Positions 17,258 to 24,796 of a stretch of DNA of 64,000 nt are shown here, one piece after another. The first letter of the stretch is position 1, and the number at the start of each line of letters is the position of its first letter. This DNA comes from CAVPDA01 sp963702495 (GTDB taxonomy: Bacteria > Pseudomonadota > Gammaproteobacteria > Burkholderiales > Rhodocyclaceae): NCBI GenBank assembly GCA_963702495.1, contig CAVPDA010000012.1:61733-125732 (forward strand). The letters are read 5' to 3'. Made by a program: the position numbers and the translations under genes. A model generated the notes under the pieces. That model had not been told where the DNA came from and did no database searches. It saw only the letters and a list, made by a program, of their open reading frames with translations.

Positions 17258-18793
17258 TCAGCGCAGCGAGAAGAAGCTGCGGATCTTCTCCAGCGTGCTG
17301 GCGCGACTGCCGAGCACCTGGCGCTCGTCCGTACCCTGGTCCAGCTCCTTCATCGCCTCGGCGAACGCGGCATCGCGTTCCGCCAGCACGCGCGAGAGCT
17401 CCTCGGCGATCTCCGGCCGCGACTGGATGATGTCCTGGAACCCTGCCTTGTCCAGGCGATAGCACTCGACATCGGTGCGGGCGGTGATCGTGGCGCGGCG
17501 CGCCTCGCCGGTGAGCATGCCGCGCTCGCCGAAGACGCTGCCCGACTTGAGGGTGTTGAGCAGGTACTTGGCCTGGTTCGGCAGCTCCAGCCAGACATCC
17601 GCCTCGCCCTCCGCCAGCAGGTAGAGCCAGTGCGAGACCGCGCCCTGCACCATGATGACGTCGCCGCGGGCGAACGGCGCGTAGATCAGGCGTGCGGCAA
17701 GCGCGCTCAGCTCGTCGCCGGTGAGGCCGGCGAACAGTTCGACGCTGCGCAGGGAGCGGCTGCGCCGCTCCACCTCGCGCGCCTGGCGCTCGGCGCGGTG
17801 GCGCTCGTTCTCCTTGATCACGTGCATCGACTGCTCCGGCACCGCGAGCCGGATGTCGGCGCGCTGCAGGGCGGCGAAGAGATGGACCCGCACCAGCGAA
17901 TCGGTGAGGTCCTCGGGCTTGGGATCGATCATCCAGTAGCGCAGGACGTAGCGCCCGTAGCCCGGTCCGAATTCCATCAGCACGCAGGAAGGCGCCGGCG
18001 TGTCGGCGACATTGGGGATCTCGGCCTTGACGCAGGCCTGCTCGGCGATTTCGATGACATGCGTCGGCGGCACGCCGTAATCGACATTGAAGCCGATCTG
18101 ACGCCGCGACTGCCAGCCGCCCTGGGTGCGGCTGCCGACGACCAGGAACTTGCTCTTCATGAGCTGGCTGTTGGGGATGATCACCGTCTCGCCGGAGCGC
18201 GTCTCCACCGCGGTGTAGCGCCAGCGGATATCCACCACGCGGCCGGAGAGGTCGTCGAGGCGGATCCAGTCGTCGATCTCGATCGAGTTGTCCAGTTGCA
18301 GCGCCAGACCGCCGAGAATGTTGCCGAGGGTGTCCTGCATGGCGAAGGCCAGCACCGCGGTGATGACGGCCGAGGTGGCGAGAATGCCGGACAGCTCGAC
18401 GCCGGCGTAGCGCATGCGTACCAGCACCCAGGCGATGTAGGCCAGGATGACGAGGATGTCTTCGAGGATGCGCGGCGTGGTGAGGCCGAGGCGGGGCAGC
18501 GCGACGCGGAACAGGAACAACCCGGCCAGCCGGATCAGCGCCACACCGGCACCGATGAGAAACAGCTCGTAGGTCGTGGTCGCCGCGCCGGAGAAGCCCA
18601 GCGCATGGAGCAGCGCCGCCGAAAGTTGGCCGGCGACGCACAAAGCGAAGAAGCCGAGGGTGTTGCGCACCAGGCGCCGTTCCAGCTTCAACGCGCGCCA
18701 CGCCGCGAATCCGAGTGCGGCCGCAATGGCGACGACATAGGGTGTCGCCGAGCGCCAGAAGAATTCCAGTGTGCTGTGCCAGAACATGGCCAT
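17258..18793 (-). CDS. MscS-family mechanosensitive channel with C-terminal cyclic-nucleotide-binding domain
   Basis: 511 residues. Four hydrophobic segments in residues 1-170 end in the pore-lining MscS helix and beta domain (LAFAMQDTLGNILGGLALQL, DNSIEIDDWIRLDDLSG, TVIIPNSQLMKSK). After an Arg/Glu-rich helix (about 320-345) there is a cyclic-nucleotide-binding domain whose phosphate-binding cassette FGERGMLTGEARRATITA (about 430-447) is intact, including the Glu and the Arg. Known relatives (MscCG-like bCNG channels) open on ligand binding more than on tension. Gating by cAMP or cGMP is inferred. Monocistronic or upstream of nothing on its strand; 16 bases downstream of the response regulator gene. 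Confidence 0.88.
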   Translation of the reverse strand: MAMFWHSTLEFFWRSATPYVVAIAAALGFAAWRALKLERRLVRNTLGFFALCVAGQLSAALLHALGFSGAATTTYELFLIGAGVALIRLAGLFLFRVALPRLGLTTPRILEDILVILAYIAWVLVRMRYAGVELSGILATSAVITAVLAFAMQDTLGNILGGLALQLDNSIEIDDWIRLDDLSGRVVDIRWRYTAVETRSGETVIIPNSQLMKSKFLVVGSRTQGGWQSRRQIGFNVDYGVPPTHVIEIAEQACVKAEIPNVADTPAPSCVLMEFGPGYGRYVLRYWMIDPKPEDLTDSLVRVHLFAALQRADIRLAVPEQSMHVIKENERHRAERQAREVERRSRSLRSVELFAGLTGDELSALAARLIYAPFARGDVIMVQGAVSHWLYLLAEGEADVWLELPNQAKYLLNTLKSGSVFGERGMLTGEARRATITARTDVECYRLDKAGFQDIIQSRPEIAEELSRVLAERDAAFAEAMKELDQGTDERQVLGSRASTLEKIRSFFSLR

Positions 18794-18809
18794 GGCGATG
18801 GGCGATCGG

Positions 18810-19586
18810 CTACTTCTCGGCGCGTGCCGCTTCGGCCAGCGTAGTCTTCAGTGCGGGCCACTGGCGGCGGCTGACCGGCAGCTTGTCGGCAACGCCCTTC
18901 AGCAGGACCAGCCAGCGCGCTTCGCCGTCCGCTTCGTGGTCGCGCTCGAAGCCGGCCACGGCGCCGCGTGCCACCAGGCAGTTGCGATGCACGCGCACGA
19001 AGCGCTGCGCATATTCCTGCTCCAGCTGGGTGAGCGATTCCTCCAGCAGGTACTCGCGCTGCGCCGTGCGCGCCGTCACGTACTTCAGTTCCGCCTTGAG
19101 GTACAGGATGTCCGCCACCGGCACCAGCAGGATGCGCCCGCGCTCGCTGCAGGACAGATGACGCCGGCCTTCCGGTGCGAGCGGGCGCAATGCTTCGAGC
19201 GGCAGGGCCGCGTTGCGCTGCGCCTTCTCCAGGGCGGACTTGAGCCGCAGGGCGCGCACCGGCTTGAGCAGGTAGTCGATGGCGTTCAGCTCGAACGCCT
19301 GCACGGCATACTGGTCGTAGGCGGTGACGAAGACGATGGCCGGCGCAGGATCGAGTCGCGCCAGGTGCTGTGCCAGCTCGATGCCGTCCATGACCGGCAT
19401 GCGGATATCCACCAGCACGACGTCGGCCCCGGCCTCGTTGAGCCAGGCCAGCGCCGCCGCACCATTGTCGGCCTCGCCCACCGTGACGTTGGGCAGTTCC
19501 GGCGCCAGGTCCGCCAGCAGCACGCGCAGGCGGCTGCGGGCCGGCGCCTCGTCATCCACGATGAATACGCGCAGCTCCTCGCTCAT
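18810..19586 (-). CDS. algR: LytTR-type response regulator (AlgR/LytR-like)
   Basis: 258 residues. The N-terminal receiver has FIVDDEAPARSRL, the phosphoacceptor Asp in VVLVDIRMPVMDG (about residue 58) and KPVRALRL supplying the conserved Lys. The C-terminal LytTR DNA-binding domain is seen in ILYLKAELKYVTART, LEESLTQLEQEYAQRFVRVHRNCLV. Overlaps the sensor gene by 4 bases, so they form a two-component pair. In relatives AlgZ/AlgR sits beside argH and hemC as it does here. Targets in this genome are unknown; the symbol is by synteny. Confidence 0.88.
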   Translation of the reverse strand: MSEELRVFIVDDEAPARSRLRVLLADLAPELPNVTVGEADNGAAALAWLNEAGADVVLVDIRMPVMDGIELAQHLARLDPAPAIVFVTAYDQYAVQAFELNAIDYLLKPVRALRLKSALEKAQRNAALPLEALRPLAPEGRRHLSCSERGRILLVPVADILYLKAELKYVTARTAQREYLLEESLTQLEQEYAQRFVRVHRNCLVARGAVAGFERDHEADGEARWLVLLKGVADKLPVSRRQWPALKTTLAEAARAEK

Positions 19587-20617
19587 GCCGGTCGCGCCGT
19601 GTGTCGGTAGGGCAGACGGATCCGCACCCGGTATTCGCCGTCGGAGACGCCGGTGTCGAGGCTGGCTTCGAGATCGAAGAACAGCATCAGGCGCTCGCGG
19701 ATGTTGTCCAGTGCCATGCGATTGCCGGAATGATGGCGGCCTTCACGGTGGAACGGGTTGGCGAGGTCGATCGCGATGCGATCGCCTTGCCGCGCAATGA
19801 CGATGGCGATCTCGCCGGTGGTGGCGGCCGGCTCGATGCCGTGATAGACGGCATTCTCGAGCAGCGGTTGCAGCATCAGCGGCGGCACCAGCGCATCCAT
19901 CGGACACTGGTCGATATCCCACCGGACGGCGAGGCGCTCGCCCAGGCGCAGGCGCTCCAGGTCGAGATACTGGCGGCACAGCGCGAGTTCCTCCTCCAGC
20001 GTCGCGAGCTCGCGATTCTCCTGCATGAGAACACGGAACAGATCGGACAACTCCTCCAGCGCGGCTTCGGCGCGGCGCGGATCGGAACGAATGACGCCGA
20101 GCACGGCGTTGAGACTGTTGAACAGGAAGTGGGGCCGGATGCGCGCCGTGAGAGCCATCAGGCGCGCCTCCGCCAGGGCCGGGGAAAACGCCCGGTCGCG
20201 CAGGCCGAAGTAGGACAGCACGAGCACGGACGCCAGGGCGCCCCAGGCTGCCGCGCGCCCCATGGCGTCCGGCGCGCCGTCGATCTCCACCCCCGCCAGC
20301 ACGAGACGGAAGGCCGCGGCCAGCGCCGCAGCGCTGGCGACGACCACGATCCAGGCCAGTACCGGCGGCAGGCGCCGCAGCCCGGGTTGCAGCAGGTAGA
20401 ACAGCACGAAGGCGGCGATGAGCGGCGGCTCCAGCAGCGCGGCGAGTTCCACCAGCTCCTGCGGCAGCGCGCTCCAATCACCGTTGCGCGCAAGAACGCC
20501 CAGCGCCGCGAACCCGTTGACGAGCAGCAGCGTGCGCAGCACCACGCCCAGATTGCGAAAGTCCGGCGCGGCTTGGCGCCGGGGGATTTGCCGTATACTT
20601 GCGACGCCGTTTTTCAC
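19583..20617 (-). CDS. algZ: AlgZ/LytS-type sensor histidine kinase
   Basis: 344 residues from a GTG start at 20617. The N-terminus has PDFRNLGVVLRTLLLVNG, the conserved AlgZ beginning, then four hydrophobic segments (about residues 25-160). The His_kinase domain shows ARIRPHFLFNSLNAVLG with the phosphorylated His about residue 180, followed by PPLMLQPLLENAVYHGIEP, the N-box of the ATPase domain. The long in-frame extension upstream of 20617 runs antisense through argH and is not coding. It shares a 66-base divergent control region with argH. Confidence 0.87.
   Translation of the reverse strand: MKNGVASIRQIPRRQAAPDFRNLGVVLRTLLLVNGFAALGVLARNGDWSALPQELVELAALLEPPLIAAFVLFYLLQPGLRRLPPVLAWIVVVASAAALAAAFRLVLAGVEIDGAPDAMGRAAAWGALASVLVLSYFGLRDRAFSPALAEARLMALTARIRPHFLFNSLNAVLGVIRSDPRRAEAALEELSDLFRVLMQENRELATLEEELALCRQYLDLERLRLGERLAVRWDIDQCPMDALVPPLMLQPLLENAVYHGIEPAATTGEIAIVIARQGDRIAIDLANPFHREGRHHSGNRMALDNIRERLMLFFDLEASLDTGVSDGEYRVRIRLPYRHTARPA
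20573..20599 (+). promoter_or_regulatory. candidate argH promoter
   Basis: TTGGCG (20573-20578) and TATACT (20594-20599) are separated by 15 bases, shorter than the optimal 17, and lie 85 bases before the argH ATG, inside the first codons of the divergent sensor gene. A plausible but weak sigma-70 promoter. Confidence 0.4.
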
Positions 20618-20683
20618 TACCCCTGTCGCCTTCTTGCGGTGCGCGCGAACGCCGCGCCCGAGGATCCCGTAGAGCGCCCGATT

Positions 20684-22087
20684 ATGACAGATCAACCCCC
20701 GCGCAACGAGCCGGCCGAAAAGGCCTGGTCGGGGCGGTTCAGCGAGCCCGTGGCCGAACTGGTGAAGCGCTACACCGCCTCCATCGGCTTCGACCAGCGC
20801 CTCGCGCTGCACGACATACGCGGCTCGCTCGCCCATGCGCGCATGCTCGCCAGGCAGCAGATCATCCCCCACGCCGATCTCGCCGCCATCGAGCAGGGCA
20901 TGGAGCAGATCCGCGGCGAGATCGAACGCGGCGAGTTCCGCTGGTCGCTGGACGACGAGGACGTGCACCTCAACATCGAGAAGCGCCTCACCGCCCTGGT
21001 CGGCGACGCCGGCAAGCGGCTGCATACCGGCCGCTCGCGCAACGACCAGGTGGCGACCGACATCCGCCTCTGGCTGCGCGATGCGATCGATGAGATCGCG
21101 ATGCTGCTGCGGGAATTCCAGGGCCGGCTGCTGGATCTCGCGCAAGCCAATGCCGCAACGGCGATGCCCGGCTTCACCCATCTGCAGGTGGCGCAGCCGG
21201 TCACCTTCGGCCACCATCTCCTCGCCTACTGCGAGATGGCGCAGCGCGACCGGGCGCGCCTGGCCGATTGCCGCCGGCGCGTGAACCGGCTGCCGCTGGG
21301 CGCGGCGGCGCTGGCCGGCACTTCCTACCCTATCGACCGCGAATTCGTGGCGCGGGAACTCGGCTTCGACGGCGTGTGCGCCAACTCGCTCGACGCCGTG
21401 TCCGACCGCGACTTCGCCATCGAATTCGCTGCCGCCGGCGCCCTCATCATGACCCACGTTTCGCGGCTGTCGGAGGAACTGATCCTGTGGATGAATCCGG
21501 CGTTCGGCTTCATCGACCTGGCCGACCGCTTCTGCACCGGGTCGAGCATCATGCCGCAGAAGAAGAATCCCGACGTGCCGGAACTGGCGCGCGGCAAGAC
21601 CGGGCGGGTGAATGGCAACCTGGTCGCCCTGCTCACCCTGATGAAAGGCCAGCCGCTGGCCTACAACAAGGACAATCAGGAAGACAAGGAGCCCCTGTTC
21701 GACACGGCGGACACGGTGCGCGACACGCTCGCCATCTTCGCCGACCTGGTGAGCGGGATCCGCGTGCGGCCGGAGGCGATGCGCGCGGCGCTGGCGCGGG
21801 GCTACGCCACGGCGACCGATCTCGCCGACTATCTGGTGAAGAAGGGCGTCCCGTTCCGCGACGCCCACGAGGTGGTGGCGCGCGCCGTGCGCGAGGCAGA
21901 GGGGCGCGGCTGCGACCTGTCGGCGCTGAGCCTGGGCGAACTGCGCGGCTTCGCGCCGGTCATCGACGACGACGTGTTCGGGGTGCTGACGGTGGAAGGC
22001 TCGCTCGCCAGCCGCGACCACGTCGGCGGCACCGCTCCGGAGCAGGTGCGCTCGGCGATCCGTGCCGCCCGCGCCGGGCTCGACTGA
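20684..22087 (+). CDS. argH: argininosuccinate lyase
   Basis: 467 residues. The fumarase/lyase superfamily signature GSSIMPQKKNPDVPEL (about 285-300) carries the catalytic Ser; HTGRSRNDQVATDIRLW (about 113-129), GFTHLQVAQPVTFGHHLL and AGTSYPIDREF complete the active site. It splits argininosuccinate to arginine and fumarate, the final step of arginine synthesis. The Ser/Thr kinase gene starts 10 bases downstream and may be read from the same transcript. Confidence 0.97.
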   Translation: MTDQPPRNEPAEKAWSGRFSEPVAELVKRYTASIGFDQRLALHDIRGSLAHARMLARQQIIPHADLAAIEQGMEQIRGEIERGEFRWSLDDEDVHLNIEKRLTALVGDAGKRLHTGRSRNDQVATDIRLWLRDAIDEIAMLLREFQGRLLDLAQANAATAMPGFTHLQVAQPVTFGHHLLAYCEMAQRDRARLADCRRRVNRLPLGAAALAGTSYPIDREFVARELGFDGVCANSLDAVSDRDFAIEFAAAGALIMTHVSRLSEELILWMNPAFGFIDLADRFCTGSSIMPQKKNPDVPELARGKTGRVNGNLVALLTLMKGQPLAYNKDNQEDKEPLFDTADTVRDTLAIFADLVSGIRVRPEAMRAALARGYATATDLADYLVKKGVPFRDAHEVVARAVREAEGRGCDLSALSLGELRGFAPVIDDDVFGVLTVEGSLASRDHVGGTAPEQVRSAIRAARAGLD

Positions 22088-22097
22088 TTCCCCGGCC

Positions 22098-23384
22098 ATG
22101 CAGCGGATCGGCAAGTACGAGATCCGGTCGAAGCTCGGCGAAGGGGCGACCGCGGCGGTATTCCTCGGCTACGACCCCTTTGCCGGGCACGAGGTGGCGA
22201 TCAAGGTGGTGTTCCCGGAGGTGCTGCGGGACGAGACCTTCGGCCGCATGTATCGCCACCTGCTGCTCAACGAGGCGTCGCTGGCCGGCAAGCTGCAGCA
22301 TCCCCATATCGCGCAGATCTACGACGCGGTGGTGGACGCGGAGCATGGCTACATCGTCATGGAATACGTCCCCGGCGGTACGCTGGAGCGCTTTTCCCGG
22401 CCCGAGGGACTGCTGCCGCTGGACCGTCTGGTGGAGATCGTGTTCAAGTGCACGCGCGCGCTGGACTACGCCCATCACCTCGGCATCACGCACCGCGACA
22501 TCAAGCCGGCCAACATCCTCCTCACCAGCCGCGACGACGCCGGCGGCGACATCAAGATCTCGGATTTCGGTTCCGCGCTCATGACCACCTCCGACCGGAC
22601 GCAGGTGGCGAACGTGGGCTCGCCCGCCTACATGTCGCCGCAGCAGGTGCGGGAGATGCCGCTGAACCACCAGACCGACATCTACTCGCTGGGGGTGGTG
22701 ATGTACCAGCTGCTGACCGGCCACCTGCCGTTCGAAGCCACCAACAACTACAGCATGATCTACCAGATCTGCAACGCGGAGCCGACGCCGCCGTCGGTGT
22801 TGCGCGCCGACATTCCGGCCAGCCTCGACGGGGTGGTCGCACGCGCCATGCAGAAGGACCTGGACAAGCGCTACTCAAGCTGGGAGGAGTTTTCCCACGA
22901 CCTGGCGCAGGCGTTCCGCAATCGCCGGCTCAACGCGCGCGCCCATGAGTTCTTCGACAGCGAGAAATTCGAGACGCTGCGCAGCCTGGAGTTCTTCCGC
23001 GACTTCAGCGACGTGGAAATATGGGAGGTGGTGCGGTTCTCGGAGTGGGAACAGGTGTCGCCCGGCACGGTGATCATGAAGGACGGAGAACCGGGCGGCT
23101 TCTTCTGCTTCCTCGCCGGCGGCGAGCTGCGCGTCGAGAAGCGGCGCCGCCGCCTGACCGCCCTGGTGGCCGGCGACTGTTTCGGCGAGATGGCGGTGAT
23201 CGGCCGCGGTTCCGGCAACCGCAACGCGGATGTCATTGCCGTCACCGATTCGCGCATCATCCGCATCCGCGGCGACGCCCTGCGCCGCGCCTCCGAAGCA
23301 TGCCGCATGCACTTCTACGCCGCATTCCTGGACGTGGTGACGCGGCGCCTGGCCATGGCCAACACGCGCATCGCCGCCGTGTGA
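22098..23384 (+). CDS. Ser/Thr protein kinase with C-terminal cyclic-nucleotide-binding domain
   Basis: 428 residues. The Hanks-type kinase domain occupies about residues 1-270: glycine loop LGEGATAAVFLG, lysine in VAIKVVF, catalytic HRDIKPANILL (about residue 133), KISDFGSAL (DFG) and the activation-segment end GSPAYMSPQQ. A CNB domain follows (about 295-425): FFRDFSDVEIWEVV, PGGFFCFLAGGELRV, and the phosphate-binding cassette CFGEMAVIGRGSGNRNADVIA, where the usual Ser/Thr after Arg-x-Ala is Asp. No membrane segment, so cytoplasmic. Bacterial kinase with a cNMP sensor suggests ligand-controlled phosphorylation; substrates unknown. Start at ATG 22098 because the kinase begins IGKYEI directly after it. 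Confidence 0.9.
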   Translation: MQRIGKYEIRSKLGEGATAAVFLGYDPFAGHEVAIKVVFPEVLRDETFGRMYRHLLLNEASLAGKLQHPHIAQIYDAVVDAEHGYIVMEYVPGGTLERFSRPEGLLPLDRLVEIVFKCTRALDYAHHLGITHRDIKPANILLTSRDDAGGDIKISDFGSALMTTSDRTQVANVGSPAYMSPQQVREMPLNHQTDIYSLGVVMYQLLTGHLPFEATNNYSMIYQICNAEPTPPSVLRADIPASLDGVVARAMQKDLDKRYSSWEEFSHDLAQAFRNRRLNARAHEFFDSEKFETLRSLEFFRDFSDVEIWEVVRFSEWEQVSPGTVIMKDGEPGGFFCFLAGGELRVEKRRRRLTALVAGDCFGEMAVIGRGSGNRNADVIAVTDSRIIRIRGDALRRASEACRMHFYAAFLDVVTRRLAMANTRIAAV

Positions 23385-23390
23385 GTGCGG

Positions 23391-24272
23391 ATGGCGCTGC
23401 CGGAAGCGATCTCTGCCGCCATCTCCGCTGCCCTCGGCGTGCCCTTCCATGCCCGCTCGCAGCGCGCAGTCGGCGGCGGCTGTATCCATCGCGCCGTGTC
23501 CTTGGAGGACGGCAGCCGGCGCTTCTTCGTCAAGGTGAATGAGGCCGCGGCCGCGCCCATGTTCGAGGCGGAGGCGGACGGCCTGGAGGCGATCGCGGCA
23601 TCGGGCACGATCCGCGTCCCCGCTGTGGTGACCGCAGGGATGGCCGAAGGCCAGGCATTCCTGGTGCTGGAACACCTCGACCTGGGCAGCCGCGGCGACC
23701 CGCGCGACCTGGGCCGCGCACTGGCCGCCCTGCACCGCAGCGCCGGCCCGCATTTCGGCTGGCGGCGCAGCAATTTCATCGGCGCCACGCCCCAGCTCAA
23801 CGCGCCGGACGGCGACTGGCCGCGCTTCTTCGTCAGGCAGCGTCTGCAGCCCCAGCTGGAATGGGCGAAGCAGCGCGGCTGCAGCCGTCGGCTGTGGGAT
23901 GAAGGCAATCTGCTGACGTCGCGAACAAGCGAATTCTTCGACGGCTACGAACCGCTTCCCAGCCTGCTGCATGGCGACCTGTGGGGCGGCAACGCCGGCA
24001 ATCTGGCGGATGGAACGCCAGTGATCTTCGACCCGGCGGTGTATTGGGGCGACCGCGAGGCGGACCTCGCCATGACCGAGCTGTTCGGCGGCTTCGGCGC
24101 CGGCTTCCTCGCCGCCTACCGCGAGGCGTGGCCGCTGGATGCCGGCTACGCGGTGCGCAAGACCCTATACAACCTGTACCACGTCCTCAATCATTTCAAT
24201 CTTTTCGGCGGCGGCTATGCCGCCCAGGCAGAAAACATGGTGGCGCGGCTGCTGGCGGAAATTCGAGGCTAG
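23391..24272 (+). CDS. fructosamine/ketosamine-3-kinase family protein
   Basis: 293 residues from ATG 23391 (GTG 23385 is an equal alternative). Fold markers of the fructosamine-kinase family are the N-terminal VGGGCIHRAVSLEDG, lysine in RFFVKVNE, LEHLDLG, FGWRRSNFIG, the catalytic LLHGDLWGGNAGN (about residue 195) and FDPAVYWGDREADLAMTELFGG. Members phosphorylate sugar-amine adducts on proteins so that they decompose, a deglycation repair. The bacterial substrate is unverified. It follows the kinase gene by a handful of bases. Confidence 0.88.
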   Translation: MALPEAISAAISAALGVPFHARSQRAVGGGCIHRAVSLEDGSRRFFVKVNEAAAAPMFEAEADGLEAIAASGTIRVPAVVTAGMAEGQAFLVLEHLDLGSRGDPRDLGRALAALHRSAGPHFGWRRSNFIGATPQLNAPDGDWPRFFVRQRLQPQLEWAKQRGCSRRLWDEGNLLTSRTSEFFDGYEPLPSLLHGDLWGGNAGNLADGTPVIFDPAVYWGDREADLAMTELFGGFGAGFLAAYREAWPLDAGYAVRKTLYNLYHVLNHFNLFGGGYAAQAENMVARLLAEIRG

Positions 24273-24289
24273 GCAATGCGCAGGACGCC

Positions 24290-24613
24290 TCAGCCCGGCT
24301 GGGTCACGCCTTCCAGCAGCTTTCGCAGTTCGCCGTTCTGGTACATCTCGCGCATGATGTCGCTGCCGCCGACGAACTGGCCGTTGATGTAGAGCTGCGG
24401 AATCGTCGGCCAACTGGCGTAGTCCTTGATTCCCTGGCGGATGTCAGGGCTTTCCAGCACGTTTACCGAGTAGAACTTGTCGATGCCGCACCCCTGCAGG
24501 ATCTTCACCGCAGTGGCCGAGAAGCCGCATTGCGGAAACTGCGGCGTTCCCTTCATGTAGAGGACGACCGGATTGGAGGTGACCTGCTGATGGATCAATT
24601 CCTGCGTGTTCAT
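24290..24613 (-). CDS. grxD: monothiol glutaredoxin GrxD (Grx4 family)
   Basis: 107 residues with the monothiol signature CGFS in PQFPQCGFSATAVKIL (about residues 26-41), preceded by VVLYMKGTP, and the glutathione-binding WPTIPQLYINGQFVGGSDIM. Such proteins bind a [2Fe-2S] cluster between monomers and deliver it to Fe-S targets. A GGGAG ribosome site precedes ATG 24613. It converges on the fructosamine-kinase gene with 17 bases between stops. Confidence 0.95.
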   Translation of the reverse strand: MNTQELIHQQVTSNPVVLYMKGTPQFPQCGFSATAVKILQGCGIDKFYSVNVLESPDIRQGIKDYASWPTIPQLYINGQFVGGSDIMREMYQNGELRKLLEGVTQPG

Positions 24614-24727
24614 GACGACTCCCAATACTTGAGTAAAATTGTCGGGAAAGTGTAGCGGGTTTGGGCGACTCGCGTCAAGCCGAACTTGATCCGGGATGAC
24701 GCCGTCCCCGCGCCGGGCGGCACACGA

Positions 24728-24760
24728 ACAAAAACCCCTCCGGGGTGAGCCGGAGGGGTT
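24728..24760 (-). terminator. rho-independent terminator of the actP operon
   Basis: On the minus strand an 11-bp perfect stem (AACCCCTCCGG with CCGGAGGGGTT) and a 6-base loop are followed by TTTTTG, 36 bases beyond the actP stop. A textbook intrinsic terminator. Confidence 0.88.
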
Positions 24761-24796
24761 CGAGTGGAGCTTCGGCAACTGCCGCCGGCGCGACCG

